NCBI RefSeq assembly: GCF_022398315.1
Contig: NZ_JAKEVF010000004.1
Span: 306,886 to 370,885, forward strand
Source: Shewanella sp. Isolate11
Lineage (GTDB): Bacteria; Pseudomonadota; Gammaproteobacteria; Enterobacterales; Shewanellaceae
DNA length: 64,000 nt
Direction: 5' to 3'
The notes beneath the pieces are model-generated. The model saw only the letters and a program-made list of their open reading frames with translations. It did not search any database and was not told where the DNA came from. The translations under genes and the position numbers were made by a program. The first letter of the stretch is position 1. Each line of letters begins with the position of its first letter. This document shows positions 44,580 to 53,693 of this stretch, one piece after another.

Positions 44580-44981
44580 ATGCATGATCTTATTGAGCAG
44601 CTACAGGAACTCAGTGAAACCGTTCCTGTGCCGCTAGAGTTACCTAGTTTCGACCAGCTGGTAGATGTTGAAGAACAGATCCTCATCCCGCTCCCGTCGG
44701 AATTGAAAGAGTATTTACTGTTTGCCAGCGATGTTATCCATGGCAGATTAGAACCCGTCACGGCCAGCGATCCGTTTTCTCATACCTATTTACCCGAAGT
44801 GACCTCCTATGCTTGGTCTATTGGCCTGCCGCGCGAATACATTGCCATTTGCCAACAAGGTGACGACTTTTATTGTATCTCCCAAGAGGGTGAGGTGCTG
44901 CTGTGGCAGCAGGGTGAATTGAGCGATGAGAGCTGGGAGTCGTTTTGGCAATGGGCCGAAGAGGTTTGGATCCCAAGCTAA
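44580..44981 (+). CDS. SMI1/KNR4 (SUKH) family protein
   Basis: This is a 133-residue acidic cytoplasmic protein with the SMI1/KNR4 pattern. An N-terminal helix is followed by VEEQILIPLPSELKEYLLFAS (the conserved 'lP.....l...nG' region), then IAICQQGDDFYCISQEGEVLLW and ESFWQWAEEVW at the end. SUKH-family proteins are often immunity proteins against polymorphic toxins, but chromosomal housekeeping members also occur. A promoter-like TTAACA / TATACT pair (18-base spacer) lies in the 99-base gap after the exported RelA/SpoT-fold gene, so it may be expressed separately. Its partner, if any, is unknown. Confidence 0.82.
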   Translation: MHDLIEQLQELSETVPVPLELPSFDQLVDVEEQILIPLPSELKEYLLFASDVIHGRLEPVTASDPFSHTYLPEVTSYAWSIGLPREYIAICQQGDDFYCISQEGEVLLWQQGELSDESWESFWQWAEEVWIPS

Positions 44982-45032
44982 CCTAGCTGCTCAGATACAG
45001 GCTTAAATTATTAATTAAATTTGGAAATCAAG

Positions 45033-45533
45033 ATGTCGAAACAAGCAGAATTAAACGCAATAGAGATTAAATATCTGCGCCATTCGTTAGGCCTAAGTGC
45101 GGCTCAAGTTGCCGAACTTTCAAAGGCGACGGAAGAGCAAGTATTGGCCTGGGAAGCGGGTGAACTAGAGGTGTCTGGCTTAGCGGCTAAAAAGTTGCTG
45201 GAACTGGATGAAACCATAGAGATGCAGGTACTGAATACTTGCGATGGTATCGAAGAGTTATTTAAAAAAGAGCCAAAGCGTCGTCTGAGCTTTGTGGTCT
45301 ATCCTACCCAAGTGGTTTACACCCAATATAACCCTGAGTTCCTCAGTGCACTCCCCTTGACTGAGCTGTATAACACCGCAGCGTGGCGAATTAAGAAAGA
45401 GTGTAAATTAGTACTCGAGGTGGATGTGACCTTGGTGGCGTTAGATGTTGAAGCTTATAAAGCCTACCGAGAGAAGGAAGGTTTGAAAGAGAGCCGTGAG
45501 AGCCGTGCTAAATGGGCTGCGACTCAGCTTTAA
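45033..45533 (+). CDS. helix-turn-helix protein of unknown function (possibly DUF4447-like)
   Basis: This is a 166-residue cytoplasmic protein. The N-terminal ~60 residues contain a Cro/YdiL-like helix-turn-helix ([41 protein letters not shown]). The C-terminal part is an alpha/beta region ([18 protein letters not shown]) with no motif I can assign. I use the ATG at 45033, with GGAA/AAG ahead, not the TTG at 45021. It follows the SUKH gene by 51 bases on the same strand and may share its transcript. The DUF4447 label is from memory and tentative. Confidence 0.7.
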   Translation: MSKQAELNAIEIKYLRHSLGLSAAQVAELSKATEEQVLAWEAGELEVSGLAAKKLLELDETIEMQVLNTCDGIEELFKKEPKRRLSFVVYPTQVVYTQYNPEFLSALPLTELYNTAAWRIKKECKLVLEVDVTLVALDVEAYKAYREKEGLKESRESRAKWAATQL

Positions 45534-45550
45534 TGTCGATGAGATTCAAT

Positions 45551-45579
45551 AAAAAAGGAAGCCTCTGGCTTCCTTTTTT
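45551..45579. terminator. bidirectional terminator
   Basis: AAAAAAGGAAGCC pairs with GGCTTCCTTTTTT around TCT. It lies between the convergent HTH and glutathione-transferase genes and has T-runs on both strands. Confidence 0.92.
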
Positions 45580-45592
45580 ATTAGCTGAAGTA

Positions 45593-46222
45593 TTAGTTAG
45601 CCGCCGCTATCGCTTCAGTTTTTTGCAATGCTTGAGCTAAAGCAGGGCGAGCTTGCAGTCTATCTCGGTAGGCCGTGAGTTTTGGTGGCAGGCTTTGTTT
45701 AAACATGGTTGCCCATATCAAGGTATGTGCCAGCAGAATATCGGCTACCGAAATCTCATCACCTAACACAAATGGCGAGTCGGGTAACATGGCTTCGGCT
45801 AATGCGGCTGCCTTATCAAACTCCCACTGTGCCACACTGAGCATTACCTCTTGGCGCTGCGCTTCTGGTAAAGCAAATCTGTGTTTGCCCATGGTCCAAA
45901 GTGGTTGTTCAAGCTCGGTGATTATAAAGCTAATCCATTGGTGATGTTGAGCCGAGACGTGGGTTCCTGCCTCTGGGAGGAATTTTCCTTGACCATATCT
46001 TTCAGCTAGATAGCTACAGATGGCGGCTGACTCCGTCATGAGCAGATCATCATCGGTGATCACGGGGATTTTGCCACTGGGATTTAAGGCTAAAAATGAC
46101 TCGCTGCGATTATCGCCTTTCGAGAAATTGATAAAATTAAATTGCCAATCGATTGCTAGTTCTTCTAATAACCAAGATACACGCAGTGCGCGGCTTTTTG
46201 GCGTGCCGTATAAAGTGACCAT
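45593..46222 (-). CDS. glutathione S-transferase
   Basis: This is a 209-residue cytosolic GST. The thioredoxin-like N-domain starts MVTLYGTPKSRALRVSWLLEEL and has the cis-Pro and glutathione-contact motif GKIPVITDDDLLMTESAAICSYLAERYG (shown in families as 'K.P.l......l.ES.aI..YL'). The all-helical C-domain includes SPFVLGDEISVADILLAH, the N-capping-box region. It would conjugate or reduce electrophiles with glutathione, and the class cannot be set by eye. It is monocistronic. The 261 bases between its start and the next gene hold no other feature. Confidence 0.92.
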   Translation of the reverse strand: MVTLYGTPKSRALRVSWLLEELAIDWQFNFINFSKGDNRSESFLALNPSGKIPVITDDDLLMTESAAICSYLAERYGQGKFLPEAGTHVSAQHHQWISFIITELEQPLWTMGKHRFALPEAQRQEVMLSVAQWEFDKAAALAEAMLPDSPFVLGDEISVADILLAHTLIWATMFKQSLPPKLTAYRDRLQARPALAQALQKTEAIAAAN

Positions 46223-46483
46223 AGGTTTTCCTTATCCTCTAACTTAGGTGAAGTGTTGTTGATTGTGCCCTGTTTGCCTGTTTATCAACTTGCTTTGGCT
46301 AGCCTATGCGATTTTTAAGCTAGTTAACAAGTCATCAATCGACTGACTTATGACGCTATTGCAAAAATCATTATTAAAGAGCAGTAGACCCTAGTGACAA
46401 ACTCATGATTTGTTTATTAATTAGGCCGTGATAAGTTAGATCCGTTTGGGGGATTCAAGGCAAATTTTGCCATGGAGAATAAG

Positions 46484-47020
46484 ATGCAAGATAAGTTGTT
46501 ATTACAGGCAAAATTTAGTGAAAACTTAGGTCGTTATTGGTTGCTATCAGGAGCGGTTGGGCTGTGTGTGAGCATTATTGGTATTCCATTGCTGTTGATC
46601 TGGTTCCCACTTGGAAAATGGGTGACTCAACGGTATATCGATAATATGAGTGCCGAGTTAACCACTCAGAAGTTGATTGTTCGTAAAGGTATTTTCACTC
46701 GAACTGAAAATACGGTTCCTCTCGATAAAATTACCGATATGGCATTAATTCAAGGTCCTATTATGCGGATGTTAGGCTTGCATAAGCTGACCATAGAAAC
46801 TGCGGGGCAGTCAGGTGCTGGAGCATTAATCAGTCTGATCGGTGTCGATGAGGTCGAGCAGTTTCGCGCTAGGGTGCTGAGTCAAAAAAGTGTACTGGCA
46901 GAGAAATACAGCCAAGCAAGCCAAAGTGACCCAGAGCAAGATGCCAACCTGGTTTACTTACAAGAGATAGCGGCGACACTATCACGTATCGAAGCCGCTT
47001 TAGCATCTAAGCCACAGTAG
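46484..47020 (+). CDS. bacterial PH-domain (DUF304/YdbS-like) membrane protein
   Basis: This is a ~178-residue protein with a hydrophobic hairpin at ~20-45 (two membrane segments) followed by a bacterial PH-type domain. The domain signature is LTTQKLIVRKGIFTRTENTVPLDKITDMALIQGPIMRMLGL, then a TAGQSGAGALISLIGV strand set typical of YdbS/YdbT proteins. A C-terminal helix follows. I favour the ATG at 46484, with GGAG six bases ahead; an ATG at 46472 is also in frame. It lies four bases before the Nramp-like gene, so the three genes 46484-49391 look like one operon. The function of this PH-domain class is not established. Confidence 0.82.
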   Translation: MQDKLLLQAKFSENLGRYWLLSGAVGLCVSIIGIPLLLIWFPLGKWVTQRYIDNMSAELTTQKLIVRKGIFTRTENTVPLDKITDMALIQGPIMRMLGLHKLTIETAGQSGAGALISLIGVDEVEQFRARVLSQKSVLAEKYSQASQSDPEQDANLVYLQEIAATLSRIEAALASKPQ

Positions 47021-47023
47021 GGA

Positions 47024-48301
47024 ATGAGTATGGCGATGATGCAAATGACCGTTAAAGAGACGGTTTTCACCAGGTTAAATCAAACTGTTAAATCACTAGG
47101 GCCGGGGATTTTGGTTGCCGCCGCTGCGATAGGTGCCTCTCACTTGGTGGCATCAACTCGTGCCGGAGCCGAGTTTGGCTGGCAACTGGCTTGGGTGATT
47201 TTGGCGGTAAATCTGCTTAAATATCCCTTCTTTGTGGCTGGAGCGCGCTATACGGCTGCGACGGGAGAAAGCTTGCTTCATGGCTATCAACGTCAGGGAC
47301 GGGGCTATCTGTGGTTGTTTACGCTACTTAATGCCATCGGCGCCATTGCCAGTACAGCTGGTGTCGCCATGTTAACCGCTGCGATGTTAAGCCAGTTTAT
47401 CCCTTTGGGGATCGACTTATTGGCAATGATAGTTCTACTGTCTAGCCTTATGTTGCTGATACTGGGTCATTATCAGTTATTAGATAAAGTCACCAAGGTG
47501 ATCATGTTAGTGCTGACTATTAGCACCTTGATGGCTGTTGCGCTGGCTTTCAATGTGACTTCGATTGTTGATAAACCGCTAGTGAGTGCGTCACCTTGGG
47601 ATTGGGCTCATGTCGGTTTTCTTGTGGCCATGATGGGCTGGATGCCAGCGCCGATTGAGATCAGTTCATGGAATTCACTATGGCTACTGGAAAAAAGTAA
47701 GCAACAACCACTCAGTCAATCGCAGATGCTATTTGATTTCAATTTAGGTTATGGCGTCACGGCATTGCTAGCCGTGGTGTTCTTGGCATTAGGCGCACTG
47801 GTAATGCATGGCAGTGGCGAGGCTTTTTCTGCTTCGGGAGTTAAGTTTGCCGACCAGCTCATTCGACTCTATGGCCAGGTTTTAGGTAATGAAAGCCGAT
47901 ATTTGATAGGCCTTGTGGCCTTGCTGTGTATCTTTAGTACTACGGTTACTGTTATCGATGGGTATAGTCGAACCTTAGCACTCGGCTGGCAGTTATTGAC
48001 TCAGAGAACAGAGGACGTTAGCAGTCGAAATCTGAGTTTAATCATGCTTGCTGTCTGCATATTAGGCTTAGGAATTATTCTATTTTTTAAAGGTGCATTA
48101 TTGCCGCTATTAGAGTTTGTGATGACTTTGGCCTTTTTAACCACAGTGATTTTTGCTTGGCTTAATTATCGGCTGATGACCAGTGACAACTTGGCAGTCA
48201 CAGATCGCTATGGTTTAGGAATGCGCCTGCTATCTTGGGTGGGTATGGTTTATCTATTAGGGTTTGCAGCGTTATTTATTTACTGGAAATGGTTCGGTTA
48301 A
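47024..48301 (+). CDS. Nramp-related divalent-cation transporter (divergent)
   Basis: This is a 425-residue Nramp-superfamily membrane protein with ~11 helices. The first helix reads SLGPGILVAAAAIGASHLVA, so the canonical metal-binding DPGN is replaced by a GASH-type sequence. The sixth-helix Met-Pro-His motif is replaced by MMGWMPAPIEIS. Such losses mark Nramp-related (for example magnesium- or non-canonical) carriers rather than Mn/Fe importers. It lies between the PH-domain gene (3-base gap) and a serine hydrolase gene (4-base gap), so it is probably translated in series with them. The substrate is uncertain. Confidence 0.85.
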   Translation: MSMAMMQMTVKETVFTRLNQTVKSLGPGILVAAAAIGASHLVASTRAGAEFGWQLAWVILAVNLLKYPFFVAGARYTAATGESLLHGYQRQGRGYLWLFTLLNAIGAIASTAGVAMLTAAMLSQFIPLGIDLLAMIVLLSSLMLLILGHYQLLDKVTKVIMLVLTISTLMAVALAFNVTSIVDKPLVSASPWDWAHVGFLVAMMGWMPAPIEISSWNSLWLLEKSKQQPLSQSQMLFDFNLGYGVTALLAVVFLALGALVMHGSGEAFSASGVKFADQLIRLYGQVLGNESRYLIGLVALLCIFSTTVTVIDGYSRTLALGWQLLTQRTEDVSSRNLSLIMLAVCILGLGIILFFKGALLPLLEFVMTLAFLTTVIFAWLNYRLMTSDNLAVTDRYGLGMRLLSWVGMVYLLGFAALFIYWKWFG

Positions 48302-48305
48302 CTCA

Positions 48306-49391
48306 ATGAGTAAAACAAGGATGACAAACAACCCAAGATTGATATGCCTCTGTCTACTGGTTTTTCTGTTCAGTTCGAGTCAGCCAGTATTCGCCGAAAC
48401 AAATCCAACAACAGCGGCCCTAGGCGTCGAGGTGACTCAAAAGCAACAAGTTGGGCTTAGCGGTATTTTCGATGAGATTATTGCTACTAATGAGCGCCCT
48501 TTTTATGGCTTAGTGGCTCTGATGCAGGGCGGCAAGATCAGCTACCTCAACACTAATGCTTATCAAGGAGCATTAGTCCCGACGCTCGACAGCCGTTTTA
48601 TGCTGGCTTCGCAGAGCAAGATGATTACTGCCGCTTTGGTGATGCAGGCAGTTGCCGACGCTAAGTTTAGTTTGGATGATAAAATTACCCCTTATCTTCG
48701 CCAAGCAGGATTAGCTGGCTATGATGAAAGGATCACCTTAGATCAACTGCTTAGTCATAGCTCGGGGATAGCGCCTAGCGGCAAGCCGAATCGTTTTACA
48801 CCAGGCAGTGATTTTCAATATTCGAATTTAGGTTATCAGGTGCTAGCACAGGTGCTTGAGGCGGTATATCAGCAACCCTTTACCTCATTGGTTACTCATT
48901 TTCTTAAGCGTCACGGTATAAATGGAATCACCGCACAATTAGGCGAGCAGACGGGGTTGCTAAAGGGAATTGAGATAAGCAGTGGTGAGCCAATGAATTA
49001 TGAGGTTCAGATGAACCTGCTACCTGGGGGCGGCATGACGGGTTCAGCTCTGGGTCTGTTAACTTATCTTCGCGCTCTGCATAGTGGTAACTTGCTGCCT
49101 GCGGTGCAATATCAGATGATGACCACACCAAGGATATTGCGACCTCATCGCTGGCCTCAGCTGTATTACGGCTATGGAGTACAGGTAAATCGGCAGGAGC
49201 TTAACGAATACAGTCATTCTGGTTATTTGTCGGGTTATCAGTCCTTGAGTCTGAGTTATCCCGAGTTCGATACTTATTTGGTGGTGTTGGAAAATGCCTC
49301 TTGGCCGCTGGATGACAAAGATAAGGTCTTTGGTCTACACGATAAGCTACGCCATGCGCTGCGAAATGCTCTGATACTGGAGAGGCCTTGA
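48306..49391 (+). CDS. exported serine beta-lactamase-like hydrolase (class C / esterase type)
   Basis: This is a ~361-residue secreted or periplasmic serine hydrolase. The signal peptide begins at the ATG at 48306 (MSKTRMTNNPRL, cut after VFA), which I prefer over an ATG at 48264 inside the upstream gene. The penicillin-binding-protein motifs are SQSK (SxxK, catalytic Ser and Lys), YSN in DFQYSNLGYQVL, and HSGYLSG near the KTG position. The family includes D-aminopeptidases, esterases and class C beta-lactamases, and which activity applies cannot be told here. It is the last gene of the apparent PH-domain / Nramp-like / hydrolase operon. Confidence 0.88.
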   Translation: MSKTRMTNNPRLICLCLLVFLFSSSQPVFAETNPTTAALGVEVTQKQQVGLSGIFDEIIATNERPFYGLVALMQGGKISYLNTNAYQGALVPTLDSRFMLASQSKMITAALVMQAVADAKFSLDDKITPYLRQAGLAGYDERITLDQLLSHSSGIAPSGKPNRFTPGSDFQYSNLGYQVLAQVLEAVYQQPFTSLVTHFLKRHGINGITAQLGEQTGLLKGIEISSGEPMNYEVQMNLLPGGGMTGSALGLLTYLRALHSGNLLPAVQYQMMTTPRILRPHRWPQLYYGYGVQVNRQELNEYSHSGYLSGYQSLSLSYPEFDTYLVVLENASWPLDDKDKVFGLHDKLRHALRNALILERP

Positions 49392-49489
49392 TACTGGAAA
49401 AATAATCTCAAGGCGAAGTGAAAACTCGTTTATAATGTCGCAATGATGATAGCGCAGCCGCGCTGTTTTAGAGATAAAGATATTTCACT

Positions 49490-49954
49490 ATGATAAATAA
49501 CGATATTTTACGCCGCCTACGTTTTGTATTTGACTACAAAAATGCCAAGATGATTAAAATTTTTGCCAAGGTCAAACACGAGATGCCTCAGGAAGAGTTA
49601 CTTGATATGCTCAAGAAAGAGGCGGAAGAAGGGTACAAGCCGTGTAACGATAAAACCCTTTGTCGTTTTTTAGATGGGCTTATTATTGAAAAGCGCGGTT
49701 TGAAAGAGGGCGCTGAGATCCCAGAGCCTGTGTCACAGCTGAATAATAACCTGATTTTTAAAAAGCTTAGAGTTGCCCTTGAGATGCGTGAAGAGGATAT
49801 TATCAATACCTTAGCGCTGGCAGACTTCAATATGAGCAAATCGGAATTAGGCGCCTTGTTCAGAAAACCTGGCCATAAACATTTTAAAGAGTGTGGCGAT
49901 CAGGTTTTACGTAATTTCCTGAGTGGATTATCCATTAAATATCGCGGCAAATAG
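49490..49954 (+). CDS. DUF1456 protein (YehS-like)
   Basis: This is a 154-residue cytoplasmic protein made of two similar halves, each starting with a helical motif: ILRRLRFVFDYKNAKMIKIF and IFKKLRVALEMREEDIINTL. Each half ends in a CRFLDGLIIEKRG / LRNFLSGLSIKYRG segment. This duplication is the mark of the DUF1456 family (E. coli YehS). No catalytic residues are evident, and the function is unknown. The promoter is not clear, and the gene ends at a strong terminator. Confidence 0.9.
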   Translation: MINNDILRRLRFVFDYKNAKMIKIFAKVKHEMPQEELLDMLKKEAEEGYKPCNDKTLCRFLDGLIIEKRGLKEGAEIPEPVSQLNNNLIFKKLRVALEMREEDIINTLALADFNMSKSELGALFRKPGHKHFKECGDQVLRNFLSGLSIKYRGK

Positions 49955-49975
49955 TCTCTCTATAGTATGAGATAG

Positions 49976-50001
49976 AAGCACAGCATAGGCTGTGCTTTTT
50001 T
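49976..50001 (+). terminator. terminator after the DUF1456 gene
   Basis: AAGCACAGC pairs with GCTGTGCTT around ATAG, followed by T's, 22 bases after the stop codon. Confidence 0.9.
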
Positions 50002-50003
50002 GT

Positions 50004-50264
50004 GTCTGATGCTGTGCTAACAAGTTTACCGTAGAACAACAATGCGCTTCACTCGTTGCGATCAACAGGGATGTTGTGAATATCTTTAATGCAGGAGCAA
50101 TTAAGGGCAATCAACAGGGATGTTGTGAATGGCTTTAATGCAGGAGCAATTAAGGGCAATCAACAGGGATGTTGTGAATGTCTTTAATGCAGGAGCAATT
50201 AAAGAGCTTGCCTTAGAGGTGCTAAATTCTCGCTGAGCAATCACACTTTTATACTGATTGGTAT
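50004..50264. repeat. second copy of the composite element (inverted), with three 49-bp units
   Basis: This ~260-bp stretch matches the reverse complement of 30215-30475. It includes three tandem 49-bp units with starts spaced at 50061, 50110 and 50159 (each ATCAACAGGGATGTTGTGAA) and the terminal motif TTATACTGATTGGTAT (50249-50264). The right-hand module present at 30480-30624 is missing. It fills the gap between the DUF1456 terminator and the malic enzyme promoter. Confidence 0.88.
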
Positions 50265-50317
50265 TAGATAATTGTCTTTAAAATAATCAAAAAATCCTTT
50301 TGAAAAAGACAACAAAG

Positions 50318-50332
50318 ATCACACTTTGTGAT
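50318..50332 (+). promoter_or_regulatory. palindromic operator-like site upstream of maeA
   Basis: ATCACA-CTT-TGTGAT is a perfect inverted repeat overlapping a -10-like GATAAT (50331-50336), 59 bases before the malic enzyme ATG. Its half-sites resemble CRP half-sites but are in the reverse order, so the binding protein is unknown. Confidence 0.5.
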
Positions 50333-50390
50333 AATCTTAGCCCCATTAAATCGAACAGCACTTTTACGCTTAAAAATATAAAGGTTTCCA

Positions 50391-52079
50391 ATGGACGATA
50401 ACAAACGCCCGCTCTATCTTCCTTTTGCTGGACCCGCCATTCTCGAGGCTCCGTTAATTAACAAAGGCAGTGCCTTTACCGAAGAGGAACGGATCTTTTT
50501 TAATCTTGAAGGTTTGCTGCCTCAAGTGATTGAGACCATTGAGGAGCAGGCATCTCGTGCCTACGATCAATTCAAAAACTTCACCAATGATCTCGATAAG
50601 CATATCTATTTAAGAAACATTCAAGATACTAACGAGACACTATTTTATCGTTTGGTGCAAAATCACATTACCGAGATGATGCCTATCATCTATACCCCAA
50701 CCGTGGGCTTGGCTTGTGAGCGTTTTTCTAAAAACTATCGTCGTAACCGTGGCTTGTTTATCTCTTACCCGAATAAAGATCGTATCGATGATATGCTCAA
50801 CAACTCGACTCGCCATAAGGTAAAGATCATCGTGGTGACCGATGGCGAGCGTATTTTGGGCTTGGGCGACCAAGGTATTGGCGGCATGGGGATCCCTATC
50901 GGTAAGTTGTCGTTATATACCAGCTGTGGCGGTATCAGTCCTGCTTATACCCTGCCTATTACTCTCGACGTGGGTACCGATAATCCGCATCTGCTGGAAG
51001 ACCCTATGTATATGGGCTGGCGTAATAAGCGTATTGGCGGTGAAGAGTATGCCGAATTCGTTGAAGCGTTCTTGGAAGCCGTTCACCGACGTTGGCCAGA
51101 TGCGTTAATTCAGTTTGAAGATTTTGCGCAAAAAAATGCCATGCCATTACTGGAGCGATACAAAGACAAATACTGCTGCTTTAATGATGACATTCAGGGG
51201 ACTGCAGCTGTTACCGTTGGTTCGCTTTTAGCGGCATGTAAAGCGGCGAATAGCAAACTAAGTGAGCAACGCGTTGCCTTCTTAGGTGCCGGTAGTGCCG
51301 GTTGCGGTATTGCCGAAGCCATTATTGCGCAGATGGTTTCTGAAGGGATCACCGATGAACAAGCACGTCAGCAAGTGTTTATGGTCGATCGCTGGGGCTT
51401 GCTGCAAGATAACATGCCTAACTTGCTCGCGTTCCAGCATAAATTGGCTCAGAAAGCGTCTGAAGTTGAAGCCTGGAACAGCGACCACGAAAATATCTCA
51501 CTGCTTGATGTAATGAATAACGCTAAGCCAACGGTATTGATTGGTGTATCCGGTGCGCCTGGCTTATTCAGTGAAGAGATCATTAAGGCGATGCACACTC
51601 ATTGTGCGCGTCCGATTATTTTCCCGCTGTCTAATCCAACAAGCCGAGTCGAAGCGACGCCAAAAGATATTCTACATTGGACCAAAGGCGAAGCCTTGGT
51701 GGCGACCGGGAGTCCTTTCGAGCCAGTGGTGCTAGATGATAAGACTTTTGAAATCGCCCAGTGCAACAACAGTTATATCTTCCCTGGTATTGGTTTAGGG
51801 GTGTTAGCCTCTGGTGCGAAGCGAGTGAGTGATGAGATGTTAATGGCATCGAGTCGTGCTTTGGCTGAGTGTTCACCTTTAGCCAAAGAGGGTGAAGGTT
51901 CATTGTTACCGGCATTAGAGTATATTCATGAAGTGAGTAAGCATATCGCGTTTGCCGTGGCTAAAGTGGCGGTAGAGCAGGGGCATGCTTTACCTTGTAG
52001 CGACGATCTATTACGCCAAGCTATCGAAGATAACTTCTGGACTGCAGAATACCGTCGTTATAAGCGTACCTCATTCTAA
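50391..52079 (+). CDS. maeA: NAD-dependent malic enzyme
   Basis: This is a 562-residue malate dehydrogenase (oxaloacetate-decarboxylating), the usual length of E. coli MaeA/SfcA. Motifs include [16 protein letters not shown] with the catalytic Tyr, [20 protein letters not shown], the metal-ligand region [10 protein letters not shown] and [18 protein letters not shown], and the dinucleotide-binding [13 protein letters not shown]. It converts malate to pyruvate and CO2, linking dicarboxylate use to pyruvate. AAAGG precedes the ATG. It is monocistronic, with a possible operator over its promoter. Confidence 0.96.
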   Translation: MDDNKRPLYLPFAGPAILEAPLINKGSAFTEEERIFFNLEGLLPQVIETIEEQASRAYDQFKNFTNDLDKHIYLRNIQDTNETLFYRLVQNHITEMMPIIYTPTVGLACERFSKNYRRNRGLFISYPNKDRIDDMLNNSTRHKVKIIVVTDGERILGLGDQGIGGMGIPIGKLSLYTSCGGISPAYTLPITLDVGTDNPHLLEDPMYMGWRNKRIGGEEYAEFVEAFLEAVHRRWPDALIQFEDFAQKNAMPLLERYKDKYCCFNDDIQGTAAVTVGSLLAACKAANSKLSEQRVAFLGAGSAGCGIAEAIIAQMVSEGITDEQARQQVFMVDRWGLLQDNMPNLLAFQHKLAQKASEVEAWNSDHENISLLDVMNNAKPTVLIGVSGAPGLFSEEIIKAMHTHCARPIIFPLSNPTSRVEATPKDILHWTKGEALVATGSPFEPVVLDDKTFEIAQCNNSYIFPGIGLGVLASGAKRVSDEMLMASSRALAECSPLAKEGEGSLLPALEYIHEVSKHIAFAVAKVAVEQGHALPCSDDLLRQAIEDNFWTAEYRRYKRTSF

Positions 52080-52124
52080 ACTGAGCGAATATTCAGTCAG
52101 TTTTGTTGAAAACGTTAGCTATTT

Positions 52125-52153
52125 AAAGGCTGCCAATGATGGCAGGCTTTTTG
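52125..52153 (+). terminator. terminator after maeA
   Basis: AAAGGCTGCCA pairs with TGGCAGGCTTT with one internal mismatch, followed by T's. The remaining 52154-52395 is A/T-rich leader DNA of the cytochrome gene with AGGAG at its end; I see nothing else in it. Confidence 0.75.
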
Positions 52154-52395
52154 GTTTTGAAGCCTGTGGTGTGATGCTGTGAATTTGAGCGAGTTCACAA
52201 ACTCTTGATTATTATTTTGATGCAATCGACATTTATTAGTATCAGTTTTTAATTTTAAGTTTCATTTAAGGTTTTTGGATGTAGAGTGGCGAAAATAAGA
52301 AATTATGCGAGATTTACTACTGGCTCGAAGTCGTATGTAAATCATCGATATAAATTTAGCTTTTACGGGTTAAAGACCCAATATTAGGAGTTTTT

Positions 52396-52629
52396 ATGAA
52401 GAAGTTTGTTGTGCTGTTATCTTCACTATTATTCGCCGCTTCGGTTGCTGCTGTAGATTGCAGTGATTGTCATGAAACAATCGACCAAGCGATGCATAAA
52501 GATGCTGAAGCAACATTAGCGACCTGTAACGATTGTCATGGTATGGCTGATGCTCATACTGTTGATATGGAATTGCATACGCCAGATTTAACTATGGCCG
52601 AATGTGCTGATTGCCACGGCATGGAGTAA
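52396..52629 (+). CDS. small exported triheme c-type cytochrome
   Basis: This is a 77-residue protein with a signal peptide (1-19, cut after VAA). Three heme-attachment motifs CSDCH, CNDCH and CADCH lie in ~57 mature residues. Exactly three further histidines (MHKD, AHTV, LHTP) could give each heme bis-His ligation, as in cytochrome c3/c7-like electron carriers. It is smaller than the tetraheme CctA of Shewanella. It would act as a soluble periplasmic electron carrier. It is monocistronic, with AGGAG before the ATG and a strong terminator behind. The partner reductase is not encoded nearby. Confidence 0.88.
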   Translation: MKKFVVLLSSLLFAASVAAVDCSDCHETIDQAMHKDAEATLATCNDCHGMADAHTVDMELHTPDLTMAECADCHGME

Positions 52630-52678
52630 GTTGCACTTCTAGGCTATTACCTATGAGAAATGGCCTGAGATGAGCATC

Positions 52679-52710
52679 AAAAAGCCAGTGGATAATACCA
52701 CTGGCTTTTT
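52679..52710. terminator. bidirectional terminator
   Basis: AAAAAGCCAGTG pairs with CACTGGCTTTTT around an eight-base loop, between the cytochrome gene and the convergent DUF4097 gene. Confidence 0.92.
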
Positions 52711-52748
52711 CGTACCTATTTTAGGATTAGCAATTAAGCCGAGCAAAG

Positions 52749-53693
52749 TTACTTAATCTTTTTTAGCTCAATCTCACCGCTAATGGTACCGAGATTGACT
52801 TCTGCGCTGCCATTACCCATTTGAAATTGTAAGCTACTCGTGGGTGAGTACTTACCTTTCTTAGGCTTATCAGACGTTAAGTTGTTATTGATATCACCAC
52901 CTGGGCCACCATTTATATTGATATTGGCATTTAGATCAGCGGGTAGGGTCAGTTCGATATCACCGCTAACACTGTCGAGGTTGATTTTAGAGGTCAGGCG
53001 ATTAAGTGATACGTCTAGGTCACCGCTGACACTCTGGCCTTTTAAGCTACTGACTTCATTTAACTCGATTTTAGCATCACCCGACACGACTTCGATGGCG
53101 ACCTCTTTAGCATGGCTGTTAGCTGTTAAGTTTCCACTAACCAGCTTATAGCTAACACTGCCGATACTGTGGTTATCTTGAATAGAACCAGAAACGCTTT
53201 CTAGTTCGAGTTTGCCCTTGAGCGCCTCGGTGTTAATGTCGCCTGAAACCGTATGAATGGTGACATTATCGACTAGGGTGGAGGCCTTAATCTCGCCGCT
53301 GACTGATTGAATATTAATGTCGCCTTGGAGTCCGCGGAGTTGATAATTGGCAGAAACCCCTTCCGCATAAAGTTTAAGCGACTTAGGCACCATAATGGTT
53401 AAATCGGAACCTTGGCTATTATTACCGGAGTAGCTACGTGGCATCTTGTCTTCAAGGATCACCGCATTGCCATTTTGCATTAAGTTGAGCCCTTGGCTGA
53501 GCTCATCTAAAGTCCCGCTTACCTGAATCTCACTCTTATCCCAAGGCAGTAGTTTGACCTCACCGCGCTGTACCGTCACTTTTAGTCTGAGGTTATCTGG
53601 GCTGCTGATGGTTTTATCAACCTGTTCGGCAGCCAGAGCAAACTGGCTGAGCAAAAGCAGTGGAATGATAGCTAGCTTGTGATAGAGGTTCAT
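52749..53693 (-). CDS. exported DUF4097-type beta-helix protein
   Basis: This is a 314-residue exported protein (signal peptide 1-21, cut after LAA). Most of it is short repeated strands with the phrase VSGDI/VSGEI/VSGSI (for example IQSVSGEIKAS, IHTVSGDINTE, LESVSGSIQDN, LDSVSGDIELT), a right-handed beta-helix of the DUF4097 'putative adhesin' type. It ends NLGTISGEIELKKIK. It is the last gene of a three-gene unit with an ECF sigma factor and a small membrane-anchored protein, and its start overlaps that gene by four bases. It may be the effector or sensor of that envelope-stress-like module; this is inferred. Confidence 0.87.
   Translation of the reverse strand: MNLYHKLAIIPLLLLSQFALAAEQVDKTISSPDNLRLKVTVQRGEVKLLPWDKSEIQVSGTLDELSQGLNLMQNGNAVILEDKMPRSYSGNNSQGSDLTIMVPKSLKLYAEGVSANYQLRGLQGDINIQSVSGEIKASTLVDNVTIHTVSGDINTEALKGKLELESVSGSIQDNHSIGSVSYKLVSGNLTANSHAKEVAIEVVSGDAKIELNEVSSLKGQSVSGDLDVSLNRLTSKINLDSVSGDIELTLPADLNANININGGPGGDINNNLTSDKPKKGKYSPTSSLQFQMGNGSAEVNLGTISGEIELKKIK

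Noticed and set aside
50318..50332. CRP site upstream of maeA
   Set aside because: The half-sites occur in the order TCACA-N3-TGTGA, the reverse of the TGTGA-N6-TCACA consensus, so I list it only as a palindrome of unknown use.
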